A stretch of DNA of 64,000 nt from Phymatolithon calcareum (lineage: Eukaryota; Rhodophyta; Florideophyceae; Hapalidiales). The notes below the pieces were generated by a model. It had not been told where the DNA came from. It ran no database searches and saw nothing but the letters and a program-made list of their open reading frames with translations. The stretch lies in NCBI GenBank assembly GCA_977006965.1, contig OZ345382.1:434001-498000 (forward strand), written 5' to 3'. Both the position numbers and the translations under genes were made by a program. Shown here piece by piece: positions 21,251-33,026 of this stretch. Numbering within the stretch: the stretch's first letter is position 1; the number at the start of each line of letters is the position of its first letter.

Positions 21251-24200
21251 ATGGCGGCTCTCGTCTTCAAGTCATTCATTTCCCCACAATGTATAGCCCG
21301 CCACGAACTATGTACTTCGTGCCTGTCGGTCGAAGTGATGACGGAAGCATTGCCTTCCGGTGTGCAGCACAGTCTCTTGAAGTCTGTGACGGGGAGAGAA
21401 ATTGTCATTTACCGATCCCGTCCAGAGCAGTTCGACCGGTTGTCAGCAACACAGTTTTTGCTCAGGCACAGATCTCTCTATCTGAACGATCAATTGGTTA
21501 GAAAGTTGTGAAGCCAGGGAATGGCAAGTCGAGAATGCCTTCGCCCATTATTTCTGTCCATAGGCCGGAAGACTACAAGACATTTCGGGTTGAGGACGAT
21601 ACTATGGCCCATTGCGATAATTGGGTACACGTACTCACCGAAAGAAATTTGCGCTGAATCATCCGTTATACCCGATGATGTCCCATTTACAACGCAAGTC
21701 AATCCTGTCGTGAGAGAGTTAACACCAAGAACCCGCAGATCAAGGAGGCTTATTCGTCAAAAGGATCAGGACGCGTCCATGACGTTGGGCACAACTGTCA
21801 CAAGTCTGCGACGGAAGATATCGGACCATGCGCTGTCCAACTCGGACATCTACGCTGTTGACGTTCTCTACGCTTTCTACAAGCGCCCGCTTGATTGCCG
21901 TATGTGCTCTTCCCCAGTTTAACAGATGGAATTCGAAAACGTTATGCATACTGGTTGAGACGAAGCGGAGAACGGTTTATGGAAGAGAACGGGCGGCTTG
22001 CGTAACGTACTGCCTGAAAAGGGAAGCGAATGAAGTATTGGTGCACATGTTCTGTTCCTGTTGGGAGGAAGGTGAGAGCGATTGCATTCACTCAAACGAA
22101 CTTTGGCGTACCCCTTCGGTTCAAAATGCCATCTCCAGTTTCATCGGTGACGCTGTAGGTATACCAGACGGATTTCGTGACGAAAAGAGTCTTCTGCTTT
22201 TGGGAGTTGGTGGTAGCTGGAAAGCTCTTCCGACTGCTTTTCTCGCAGATGGAAAGTATACCTACTGGATCTCAATTTGTGCTTCACCCTTAATTAGCGA
22301 TCCGCAGACGGCTATTCCAGTGCTTCAGTACAGACTGAATGCGATAAGGGTATCGAAATCGGTTGATGACGTCCGTTTGCAGTGCCAAGCTTGCCGGCAG
22401 TCCCCAGTAAAAAGAGGTCACTGTGAGCATGAGGCTTCTGTTCTGGATGCAATACGCGGTCCAACAGACACAGCTTCGCAGCTAGTGGAGCTTGATAGCG
22501 ACGACGGCGATTCAGATGAATGTGAAAGCAATGCGGAGGACGACTCATCGGACGCGATCTACAAATATTTAGCGACCCGAAGGAGACCAGTTCTCTTATG
22601 TCCCTCTGATGCACGCTTTCTCACAGAGTTGATTCTCCGAATTCGCAATTGTAAGCAAGGAGGCCATCCCGTCTACGTGAAGGATTTTCTAAAGGCATGT
22701 CCAAAGTGCAAAGTTGAGTTTTTGTCCGATGCTTCAATTCCCAATCATTTGCATATTTCTCGTAAAGTTTCATTGCATTCGCTTGAGCACGGCAGTTTGA
22801 AAGTCAATGTCATGGACGTTTCTTGCTTATCCTGCAAACAAGTAACCATTTTTGATGACGCGGACTCAGTATTGTTTGCTGCCACCAGTCGCTCAGTGTA
22901 CTCCAGAGATCTATTACACGTTTGGGTTTATCATTCAGCCGGTCTTGGGGGGACATTTCGAACCGCGTACAATCTTTCAAAAGTGTTCGGGTCCTGTACA
23001 ACTTTGAAAGTGTTCAAATTGGGCGAGGATCTGAAAAGTACACGGAGAGGCTTCAGTTTTGCGTTTGCTGCATTCCTTCGGACGATGTCCGTTCCAGATT
23101 ATGAGGAAGTATACCAACTATTTCGATGTGCTCAATGTGTGGACAGCAGTGGACTTCTACGAGGGATATTAATGGACGGAACTGCAACCGGGATTTTGGG
23201 AGATCTTCCTCTGTTCGATCGTCCAGCAATTCCAATCTGCTCTGCGATAGGTGCGTCAAGGCCTCAGTTCATTTTGCAAAATTCAAAAATCAGAAAGTTC
23301 CTACAGAATTTTTGCTCAGCAGCAAAAGACGCGGACAAGGAGGGGACGTTTAATGTTGCCATCGGAAGTGAAAAGGCGCGGCACTCATGCTGGGATGCTG
23401 CGGAGATGTTACTCAACGCACCTGTAAATGAGCACCAGCCACATATTGTCCGCCAGTTCTTCGAGGAGTTGTTTGAGCTACTTTCACAGTCCTGTCCTCC
23501 ATCACAAATTGTAAATCACGAAAAAGAAGAAATCCCCCGGTGCAATCAAGCAGATTGATAGAAACCGACGGAAAAAGCCAGTGGCCAGCACTATTCCTCA
23601 GCTACTTCATCATTCAGACCAGTCTGCAGACTCGGGGTTGGAATCTGTGTCACATTATCGTGGGAACATCACATCGGATACATCTGCCATTATTATATCC
23701 CCAATTCAGCAAGTCCGCCTTGGATATGGCGCACATGAGTCATTTCGACACGTTCTTCGTATTGTCGCGCTGAGAAACCAAGTTACTGACTTTGTTAGAT
23801 GTTTCACGACCAGTTCAATTGCTGCAACTTTGTCTCGGAGAGATTCAGTTTGCTTGATGGCCTATGTACTGGCTACTGCTCTTATTAATTTCGGGAATGT
23901 ACTCATGGACATAATGAATCTCTGAAAAACTGGCCGTGTAAAGATTGCTCTACGGTGCTGCTAACCACGGCGAGAAAATTCAATCCGCATTGCCCTTGGG
24001 CATCCCGCCTTGCCATTGGACTTGCAATATACAGTATCGAGCAAAACGTGGGCACAACGAACCGCTACAGCTCTTTCATGGTCGTGCGAAACGTTTCCAA
24101 GCGCATGGGATTTGTTATCGACGAAGCTTGCGAGACAAAAATTACATACGACTTCAGGTTCGAGAAGGGAAAGTCTGATGAAGCTGATGGGTACAACGGC

Positions 24201-25048
24201 AGATATACCGAGGCTGTAGCGAACGATTCGTCGCAGTTTAGTTCTGAAGTCGCGATAAATAGTGGAGACGTCGTCCCTGGTAGAGCACTCTGTCGCCCCC
24301 GGATTCGCTTCTTGAATTCTCAAGCTCATCCAGAGGTCGATACAGACAGCTCTACAAAGAGCTGCGAGAAGACCTACAGAAACGCAAGGTCTCATTCATT
24401 TAGTCTTTTCGCGGTGCACTGCGTGTGTCAGATTCCCAAGCTACTGGAGGTCTCAATCATGAACGCAACCGAGAGACAGCATTGTCTATTTTACTTACGC
24501 GTTTCGACAGGTTGCCCGAAACTGTGTATTACGATAATGCATTTAAGTTATCCAGATCTGTCGCTCTCAAAACTCCTTGGGTTCTTCAACAAACAAAGCT
24601 GTGTTGCGACCGATTCCATTACAAGTCGCACAAGTGGCCGTTAGTATTTGACCCTGACAGCTATAAATCTTAGGATGATTACAGGACGTCATGCCCTGAA
24701 GCTGTGAATGACAGCTGGGCGTCATCAAGGAATCATATTAGGTTTCTTGATGGCTCCAACCTTATTCCCTTCATAACTGTCAAAGCAATTTTTATCAACC
24801 GACGAGCGTTTTTCAGGGAGCGAAAGGATCTTTGGGACGTAGGAACGATAATCTATTAGAATTTGGAAACGCAATTACAAGGTGCCAGTGTCGTCGTTTT
24901 TATGCTGCTAAAACAGTCAGTGACGCCGTTAGAGCAACATTACAAGGAAATTCAGATGATACAGATGCAGATACAGCTACAAGACAAGAGAAACTTTCAC
25001 CAAAGAGAAAAAAGACATAAATCTAAACGCACTAAACAATATCTGTAA
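21251..25048 (+). pseudogene. SWIM-finger DDE transposase pseudogene (KDZ/CxC-like)
   Basis: The longest open part is 21828-23558 (576 residues). It has a SWIM-like cluster CQACRQSPVKRGHCEH (Cys186, Cys189, Cys199, His201), an acidic linker (LDSDDGDSDE), and further CX2C pairs at 291-294, 333-336 and 434-437. Next comes LLRGILMDGTATGI, whose Asp450 would be the first catalytic acid. After frameshifts (23581-24420) the frame at 24425-24673 reads RFDRLPETVYYDNAFKLSRS and CCDRFHYKSHK, the second acid and the H-x-x-H region. Past an in-frame TAG it continues SCPEAVNDSW, then IRFLDGSNLIPF and INRRAFFRER, where Glu is the likely third acid. A Lys-rich tail ends at 25048. This layout is known from transposases with Cys clusters (KDZ and HMGXB3-related). 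The N-terminal limit is uncertain (open frame with one stop from 21251) and no terminal repeats were found. Confidence 0.6.
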
Positions 25049-26188
25049 CTACGGCGTGCATTAATTCAGTGTGTCAGCTTAATCACCAAAATATTCCGCT
25101 TGGAAGAGACCAGCGCGGTTCAATACTGTCGCATTCGTTGCATCGCGGTGTGCAAATCGCAGAAGTTACAATTAGAATTGGAATGTCAAGTCATTTGGCT
25201 TATCGCATATCCGTAATTTTCATTGTCAGAGATCGTGCGACGTAAAGCATTCCCTCAGGGTTACCGTCTTGCGTGCATGCGCATCATCGATGATGCAAAT
25301 GCTATATTGCTGGGATTACCATCTCGATGGGACGGCGTCCTCGGCTGTACTATGGCGCTCTCCGGAACGTGCGCACAAGAGGACTGGAGTGCCAGTTATG
25401 CATACGGCATGCACATCGGGAGGCGGGATAATGGGGTATCCCTCGAGGGTTAAGGTTGATGATATTTCTCGAAAGTTGTCGAATTTCAGAAGATTTCGAA
25501 AAGAGAACTGAATCTTATAAATCCTCTGTCCTGTGAATTGACTAACTGCTCTAGGAGTGTGCTATCCGCATAGGTAGTACACTTGCAGGCGCGAATCCGC
25601 CTTTTGGGCATGATATACCCATATATTTGTCCAAATCTACCGGTCTGGTTTGAAACACAGGTTAGGTGGGCTTGATGGTTGATTGCCGGTCTCTCAATCG
25701 TGGTTCTCGCAGTTTGCAAAGTGGTCCTCGGTAAGAACTGTAGGGAACGTTGGAACAGAAGAGGTGGAACAGATGGCTGAGTCTGGGCGGAAACAACAGT
25801 GCCCCAGATAGGCTCCAAAAGCACATTTTTGCTTTCAACAAATGGTTGTCCGTATCAATAGCACTTCAAAAAGTCCAATCTCCTATTACATGCATATCTT
25901 CCAATCGCATTTGTTGAGTTCTAGATACCAATTTTTAACAAAGGGGTCGCCCTAATCGATTGGTCCCTAGCTACTCGCAAAATATTTCTCTTCGATGGAA
26001 GCATCACCTGGGAAATTCTTCTCGCGTACGTTCTTCGAAAGGTACTGTAGGCCTTGCGGCTCCTTTCTCAGATGTGACACCAATTTGGCGCTATTTTCGT
26101 TTCTCAACAGCGTTTTCAACACATGGGAAGCGAGGAAGATTCAATTTCAAGGACGTAGTTGCAACTTAGCATGGCCTCTTTTTCTTTT
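25049..26188. other. Anonymous sequence
   Basis: No gene is supported. It separates the SWIM/DDE pseudogene from the LINE 5' region, whose similarity to the copy at 39860 begins at about 26189. Confidence 0.4.
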
Positions 26189-28010
26189 ATACCCTTTTCG
26201 AAGAACACCCTTTCTCGGAGCAGCAAGGCCAGAGACGGTACTGAGGAATGGCAATCTTACCAGCTCTGTCCACCCCAATCTTGCCATCACCTACCTCTTG
26301 AGATCATACACTGCGTGCAGACCACCGATGATGTTATACACGCCTCTACAGGACAACTTCCGCCGATAACCCGCATGGATCGATACCCTTTGTTATGTCT
26401 CGGCGCCACATTCGGTGGCAGAAGGAAAGCGACCACACGCGATGATATTCGAGCGTTAATCGGCAGTACCAATGTCTGTCTTGGAGCCGCAACCAGTGGC
26501 AGTCAACGAGCGGCAGCGCGCGAAGGATTCTCGTGCCGAGCCCAGTTTTTCGGCACGGTCTCGAGCCGCAACCAGTGGCATTCGAGAAGCCGCCACGCGC
26601 TAAGACGCTCCCGCGACAACCTAAGTCGCCCGACATCGCCTTGGCGCCACAACTGGTGGCCGCCTGGAAGAACCGTTAGGAGCGTGACGACCGAGCCAAG
26701 ATCACCTTCCGGATGCTTTCCATGCGACGCTCTCATCAGGTTGCGCCACGCGGCGCCATGCTGCGACAGGCCAAAACTATGTGCGTCATATTCACAGGGG
26801 GGGAAATTGTAGGTTTTTATTTTAGAAGCCCTCAACGCCGGTATTCACCAACACCAGAGCAGCTTCCCGTTCATATTGCCATCTCATTACCCAATCAGAT
26901 CACATTACACTATCATTTCTTCTAACATATGGATTTCCAAGGCTAAAAGTTTGTCAATCGCCGTTTTCGTCCCTTTTTCCCAAGATTCTTCTGCTCTTGG
27001 ACTTGTTAAATTTCGTTCTAGAGTTTTCAGATTCTCTTCCGCGACCTCGTTGAAATGTTCAATGTAAGACTCTGCTCTTCGTGGTGGTAAGCGGCTAAAG
27101 AACCACTTGACTTCTAGGAGTCGGTGTTTCCTGGATCGAATATGGAGTACAGGGCTTACTTTCTCCTTAGTATCGACGGCAATTTTTCTCTCTTTTTCTT
27201 CTTCCTTTTCAATCCATTCCTGTCGTCGACGGTGGCTCTCGTGTTTGTGGGTCACCAGCCCTCGTACGGCACGCTCGGTACTGCCTGTCATATTCACAGG
27301 CGCGCACACCCGGCGGCGGTTGAAAACGCGGCTGCACGCAGCGCAGAGTCGAAAGCTTGCGCGACAGTCCCGCCGGCGCGCACAGTCGCCAACAACTGCT
27401 CCAGAGTCCGAGCCTCGCCGATCGAATTCCTTATATCAAGCAGGAAGCCGAAGAAACCTTGACCTCCAGCACACGCATCGCAACCTTGCAGACGCATTCA
27501 CACGGAGCCACGGACTTCGGAACGTGCCTGAACCGAGACGTGAACCGCACGTAAGGCAGCGAACAGCGTAACGAGCTCTTTGGTACACCGGCTGTACTTT
27601 TCCCACAAGGACTCGTGCGATATCTGATTTCTCGGCGGAAGGTTGACAGGTGAGCTTTTTCGAGTTGGCAGCCCGCTTCATTTTGTTTACCACCCACCCA
27701 CCCACCCTTCATAGTCTTTCGTAGTAGTAGTGAAGCTTTCGCACGGCTACAACTACGGCAATCCGGTTCTCCGGCAAGCGGTGCTTGTCCGGGAGGAGGT
27801 TCCTAAGAGTTACAAGACGGAGTCCGAGAACTCTAGAAAGGAGAAGCGCGACATTGCTCGCCTTCTCTGGGGAGCTAGACCGTTGGACGTCGTGAAAGCA
27901 AAGTCGCCAAAATTTCGGTTTTATATTTCGAATAAAACCGCAGATCTTTCTAAAATTTGTCAAGGCAGGCAGTCTCCAAGCCTACCTCGCTATCGCAAAT
28001 TGTCTTTTAT
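26189..28010 (+). pseudogene. LINE 5' region / ORF1-like pseudogene, copy 1
   Basis: This segment is colinear with 39869-44595 once three insertions are removed from the latter, and the shared frame is preserved in part. The frame at about 26159-26780 contains four variants of a short motif (GATFGGRRKATTR, GAATSGSQRAAARE, SSRNQWHSRSR, WRHNWWPPGR), encoded by repeats of GCCGCAACCAGTGGCA. The last part (27780-28000) reads KEKRDIARLLWGARPLDVVK then KFRFYISNKTADLSK. In the other copy it ends just before an endonuclease domain. It is therefore likely ORF1 or the leader of an endonuclease-type LINE. An nLTR-A element is inserted at 26799-27286. Confidence 0.6.
26785..27300 (-). mobile_element. nLTR-A retrotransposon, 5'-truncated, with 14-bp target duplication
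   Basis: The element is 26799-27286 on the minus strand. Flanks are identical: GTCATATTCACAGG at 26785-26798 and 27287-27300. The frame reads the nLTR-A C-terminus (LVTHKHESHRRRQEW, EKVSPVLHIRSRKHRLL, RAESYIEHFNEVAEENLK) to a stop after LEIHMLEEMIV. The 3' UTR ends GAGGGCTTCTAAAATAAAAA, then CCTACAATTT and a run of C. The copy at 42410 lacks this insertion. It is too truncated to be active. Confidence 0.85.
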
Positions 28011-28162
28011 TCTGCATTTCCCTCAATGGAGTTTAGTAGTTCTTCGAGGGCCTCCTTTACAAGAAAAGTGGAGAGCTATTTACCGCGCCCGTTGCTTTGT
28101 CGCTGGCTGAATGAAAGCAGTGAAAGCTTACTACTTCTGTGATTGTTTACTGTTACCAGATC

Positions 28163-28300
28163 AGCCGTAAAATATATGTGCCGTGAGAGACCCCTAGCCA
28201 TATTCAACAACCTGATCAATGAGAAGCTGTTGCAGAGCAATTTCAGGCCCTCAGTTTCCGCGTGAGCGATCTCTACGCAATAATGAAAGATAGAGATCCG
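28163..28300 (+). pseudogene. nLTR-C 3' end fragment
   Basis: The sequence TGCCGTGAGAGACCCCTAGC, then GAGAAGCTGTTGCA, CGTGAGCGATCT and CGCAATAA matches the last 120 nt of nLTR-C at 50345-50465. It lacks a long simple-repeat tail. Only the extreme C-terminus (RERPLAIFNN-like) is coded. Confidence 0.65.
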
Positions 28301-29643
28301 AGTTGCGAGTCGTACATCAATCCCAGCCCGGATCGCGCTTCACATGGCGGGCAAATAAAATTTGTCTCATGTTTATCCTTGGGATGATATTTCGCGTCGC
28401 TTTTAGGTAGTGCATTCCTTTGAGCAAACGAAGATGGGCGCCATCGGGATTTATGGCTAGTGTGCTCTAGTTGAGCACGCTCAAGCTAGCCTGTACGTTC
28501 TTTCGACCGAACTTCTTGTCCTGCAATGCACTCACCAGCGCGAGGCACAAGAACTGCTCGTTTGCTGGGAAGGGTTCCATCCCGAAAGGGGCGTATACGT
28601 GAGGCAAAGAAGGAACTTGGGAACCAATAAGTTGCCCTACCAAAAACGCACTCCAAATCGAATTAAAGTCGGATTGTTTTCACCCGCCTCTGGGCAACTG
28701 TTCAATGATTCGAAATCTGTGTCTACGGAGCCTCCCCTTCGATCACGCGGATTTCGATGGAGACCTTCCTATTTCGGCTCGACTTTTCAGATCGCGCACA
28801 GTCCAACTCAGCTGCTCGGTCATTCGGCTACGAGGAGTCCTAAATCTTCCACTCCTTCCTGACCGAATCATTCCGTCGTGCAAGCCGCTGCGACGGCAAT
28901 TGCGTTCCAGGGCCCTGGTTCAGTCGCACATCTCAAGGTGGATGTGCACTATGGCTTACCTGAAGTTTTAAAATTACTTCTGCGCCCAGATAATTTGCTT
29001 CTTTCATCGATCTCCGACGTCGTCCGTAGTACTTATGTCATGTTCGGCAGCCCACTAAATGAAAGACAAGTAAGTGCGGAGGGACAGAGGTTTTCGTGCC
29101 GCCCTCTATAACGGTTTCTTATACCACCTCTCTCAATCCTCTTCACATCCTTCCGTTTTCACGCTCTTTTTGTTCCTCTTTCTCCTCTTCCGTATCCTAC
29201 TCGGTTCGCTGCGACGTCGCTAAACTCATTGTTGCGACCACCCCTTACAGGCTCGATTTGCACTGCCATTGTACTACATGACGAACCATGTAAAGGTCCC
29301 TGCAGCAGGGCGACGGTAGCATAGTACCTCGCGAAGAAGAAGATGACCATCTTCATTCATCATGCCTTCTCCGGGGTATCATTTCGGCAATTGGAATGGT
29401 TTCCGTCTTGGTTCGAAGATTAGTGACCTAATTAATTTTGAGGAAATGCATTACATGGCCATCCCAAGCCAAATCTACTACTCATCCGTTACGAATGCGA
29501 CTGTGCACTGCAAGCATGTCGTCGTAGATGTCTGCTACGCTCAACTCACGACGCTGCCGCACTTAGCACTCTGAAATCATGGAAAGAAGGAGCTCGTGCT
29601 ACAAGTGGGCGATTAAGCTGGATCAAGCTTTGACAACATTGTC
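28301..29643. other. Anonymous sequence
   Basis: No gene is supported. Short frames at 28599-29111 lack motifs and have no partner in the window. Confidence 0.4.
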
Positions 29644-29967
29644 AACGTCGTGATTTCCACCTATGGTGTGTGGTAAAACTGCCTCAGCGCACCTGTGCGC
29701 ATATTTCGGTATGATACAGGCAGGAATGTTGAGGTCGCCGGTTCGAGTCCTGTCACAAGCAAGAATTGAATTAACGTTCCGCAAAGGGCACACGGATGTC
29801 GCCGTGGAGTGGTGTGCAGCGGTACGAGCGCGAAGCTGATACGCGAATACCAGGAATGGATCCATATCAGGAACATTTAGAGGACCCCTAGATGTTGAAT
29901 AATGTACACTTTGTGTAATTCGAATAACCTGCAATAAACAAACAAACAAAACGTCGTGATTTTCCAC
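29644..29967 (+). mobile_element. Complete SINE with tRNA-like head (copy 1)
   Basis: The element spans 29661-29949 between a 17/18-nt target duplication (AACGTCGTGATTTCCAC at 29644-29660; the same with one extra T at 29950-29967). The head has a decayed A box (TGGTAAAACTG, 29671-29681), a 6-bp anticodon-like stem CTGCCT/AGGCAG enclosing an intron-sized loop, and a perfect B box GGTTCGAGTCC (29740-29750). The body has no coding frame. The tail is AATGTACACTTTGTGTAATT then CAATAAACAAACAAACAAA. Pol III transcription of such heads is established for SINEs. The uninterrupted CTAG at 29889-29892 is the empty site of the PB3 insertion in copy 2. Confidence 0.85.
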
Positions 29968-30544
29968 AACACGTCGATGGGCAATGGCACCTCGTGGCGA
30001 AGCGCAGCAAATGGTTGCTGCACTTTTGTACGCTTCTAGGCCCTTGCTGCAGCGTCGGGTGCCGTTCTACCCGTGGAACAAGCATTGGTTCAGGGCCACA
30101 TAGATGTTGAGAATGCGGACCATGCAGCACGAGGGCAGCATCGCGCGTGTTGCAGTCACTGGTGACAAGCAAGTACAGGATGATTTAGTACCGTTTGACC
30201 TTGTGGCTAAGCCGGGTCGCAAGCGCAAGAAGTCCAACTTGCTGTCTGAAATGAGGGCCCGTCACTGCTCCTCGTGGGACACACAAGCTATTTCTCACAG
30301 ACATACGGTAGGCCGAGCATACAAAACCTTGTCGAGGCGAAGCGAAAGCACATCGACAAAGCGGCTAAGACCATGATCATCGACCTCATCCCTTTCGATG
30401 GCAGAGATGCTATCAATAGTTGCGAAGAGGAGCTAAACCAGAGAGCGTAACGCAAGCACTAAAGTTTACTGTCGCATACAGTGCTATGAGAAACGGATGA
30501 GTAGTAGTTTTAGCTAGGGTGAGTTATGATAGTACTCATGGCTA
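29968..30544. other. Anonymous sequence
   Basis: A 90-residue plus frame (30104-30376) with a Lys/Arg-rich middle (KPGRKRKKSN) has no recognisable domain, and I do not call it a gene. Confidence 0.35.
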
Positions 30545-30830
30545 GGGGGGATATTTTATTCTGAGAGCTCCCAAAGCCTCACCTTGGAGTAACGGGGCAG
30601 CTCTTGCGATAATCTCTACGCTAAAGTCGTCTGGCTACTCAAATCGTTCTTGATTCGTAATTCTCTCCCAACAAGAGCTCCTGTGAGTCTCTTGCACTCA
30701 AACTTCCTGTACTCATCTTCGACGACGCTAGAGTACGTTGTAAGGCGACTAGTTCGATCACCGCGGTAATCCCACAGTAAGCACCCAACACTGCATGGCT
30801 AGGGGTGAGCAGTATGTTCGGCAATGGGTG
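30545..30830 (-). pseudogene. nLTR-D 3' end fragment
   Basis: On the minus strand the segment carries the nLTR-D C-terminus (AVIELVALQRTLASSK-like, matching VELTVLQRILRSMK at 48760), GAGCTGCCCCGTTACTC and GAGGCTTTGGGAGCTCT. It ends in ATATCCCCCC. It is strongly 5'-truncated and frame-broken. Confidence 0.65.
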
Positions 30831-32923
30831 GCCATGTAGTGAATTTCCTCAATTATTTTTCATCATTTTTTGCCCCTGTTGTTCGGAGTGCTCAACAATG
30901 TGGCTTGATAAAATCATCTTGCGCTACTTGTACCCAGAGGCATGGCATAATATTGAGGACATATTTGAGAACCACAAACAGCAGTGACTCTGTTGCATCC
31001 GTCTTCACATTCTTTCTTTCTTTTATGCAGGTTTCGGAGTTGTCCTAGAACAACTCCCCATCCTTACGGATACAGTAGACTGTCTTCACATTCATTTCCT
31101 TCTTTACGTATGGTTCTTCTTATTTCCACGTCATGCAGTCGCCAGTGCTCCTAGAGTTGAGCTCTTGTATCCTCATACGGCGGAGCTTCATACTCGTGCA
31201 TGCTTTCCTCCTCAATTAATGCTTCCATACATTTGGCAAGTGTGCTCAATAAGCGGCACAACAACGGCTTTCTTTTAGATGAGAACCTTGTCTACTCTTC
31301 TCTTACCATATCCAACTTTCCGAGCGTGCCCGATCCTAAAAGTCAAAGTCTCGCGCGGGGGTGTGATGAGCATGAGCGCGTGTGCTCGCACAAGAACGTG
31401 GAATGTACTCCGAGAATGGTCTATAAGCGTATCGTGTTTTTGTAGGGTTTTGCCCCTCATTCTCTTATTCCTACTTTCTGGCTCTCCCGCCTGGTCTACT
31501 CTGCTTCTTTCGAGCCTAGTAGTACAGCATTTTTCGAAAAATTCATTATTTCTCATCTGCGGAATAGAGTTCTGGGTGTCCGTCTGAGGCATACATGAAA
31601 GACCTCTCTCTTTGACATCTTCTAGTTCGACGTTTCTGATAACCTCTACATATTCTGACCTCCGCCCGGCTCAGATTTTCAAGATATTTTTTTAATAAAA
31701 GGACTTTTCAAAATTTGTGACTTAACCCCGTTTCCGAGCGAAGTCCCATGTGTGCAGAACTCTTTTTATGAAAATAGGATGTCATTTGTTGACACGAGGA
31801 GCAAGCAGCAGTCGGTGAAGTATTGTGCGGAGTTTTTTTGAAGCCCGAACGGTCTCATTTGCTCGAGTCCAGCTTACGGGGGACGGTCTCGGTGAAAGCA
31901 CATGAGCAGGAAGCTGATTAATGTAAAGTAGAACATGGAGCCTAAAGTGACCTTCAGATTGTTCGCGGAAAAATGCAATTGCGGGTGTCCCAGTTCCCTG
32001 CACACGAACAAGAACAGCAACATCAGATGCATAGTTGCTTCGTCGGCCGATGTTCGTAAACATGTGCCGATGTTCGTACAAAACGTACAGGAAAGATATC
32101 AAGGAAAGACTGATTGTTAGAGTTTCGATTCGTAAGCAGACCTGGACTTGGGCTGCGAGCTTGCAGCATGGCGGACTGCCTTGATGCAAGAGGTTGGTCG
32201 GTTCTTCCGGAGCTGACGTCCAGTTTCTGCTCGCGGAGAATTCCACGAATGAAGCTACAATCCAGGAAATCATCACGGAATAAGCCAGGCGAGAGCGGTA
32301 GTAGCCTGAGTCCTCTGTCCGCTAAATGCGTGCTAAAGAATTGTCCCTCTGTTCAATGCACTGTGTACATCTTTCTACAAAATCCAAATTGGGTAGCAGA
32401 GTCCTAGTGGGCAGAGAGAATAATAAGTTATGCGAGCTCTCCTCTATTAATTCACCTGAAATCACGGGATATTTGAAAGGAGGAAGAGAATTATCAAGTT
32501 CCTAATTTGGAATTAGACCTCAATTACAGATCTTCGAACGGACCACATGTTGTTTCCCAATTCGTCCGTACACCTTCAACGTCACGACGGGAAATGGCAT
32601 GGTGTGGCCTGCGAACAAGAGCTCTTGCCATGCAGACATTCGTAGTAAGAACTGTGACAAGAGAGTTCAAGATTACGTGTCAAATGAGCAATATTGTGTG
32701 GAAACTATTTTTTCTAGATTTTTTAAAAGAACGAAATAGTCTCTCGTCTTTTATGTAGAGGCACTACTGTGTCCACAATCTCAAAGTGTAGCTCCAAGTG
32801 TCAACAATTGAATATCACATAGCACTTCAACAACTACTTTCCAGGATATGCGATGGTTTTGATTCCCAGAGCCTCACTTTGGCGTAATAGGGCCGCTTTC
32901 CGCAGGTTACATAATGCTGGCGA
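30831..32923. other. Anonymous sequence
   Basis: No gene is supported. Minus-strand frames at 31275-31592 and 31782-32276 (105 and 164 residues) overlap plus frames of similar length and show no motif. Just before the hairpin (32867-32895) there is a short match to the nLTR-D 3' UTR (CAGAGCCTCACTTTGG.GTAA). Confidence 0.4.
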
Positions 32924-33011
32924 TTTGATACCTTCTTCATTCTTTTTTCTCTACCGACAGTAACACTCTCGTTACTGTCGGTAGAGAAAAAAGACTGAAG
33001 AAGGTATCAAA
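32924..33011. repeat. Long hairpin, 41-nt arms, 6-nt loop
   Basis: Arms 32924-32964 and 32971-33011 are inverse complements with a single mismatch (TTCATTC versus TTCAGTC), around the loop ACTCTC. The arm begins TTTGATACCTTCTTCA and ends ACCGACAGTAAC. It lies 16 nt before the first ATG of the nLTR-B fragment. It may be a fold-back insertion or a precursor-like RNA hairpin. Confidence 0.95.
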
Positions 33012-33026
33012 ATAATAGCTTTTAAG

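Noticed and set aside
29623-29967. 114-residue minus-strand ORF containing CDRTRTGDLNIPA
   Set aside because: The frame is antisense to the SINE head; the peptide is the familiar translation artefact of the tRNA B-box region. The same applies to the plus frame at 52406-52684.
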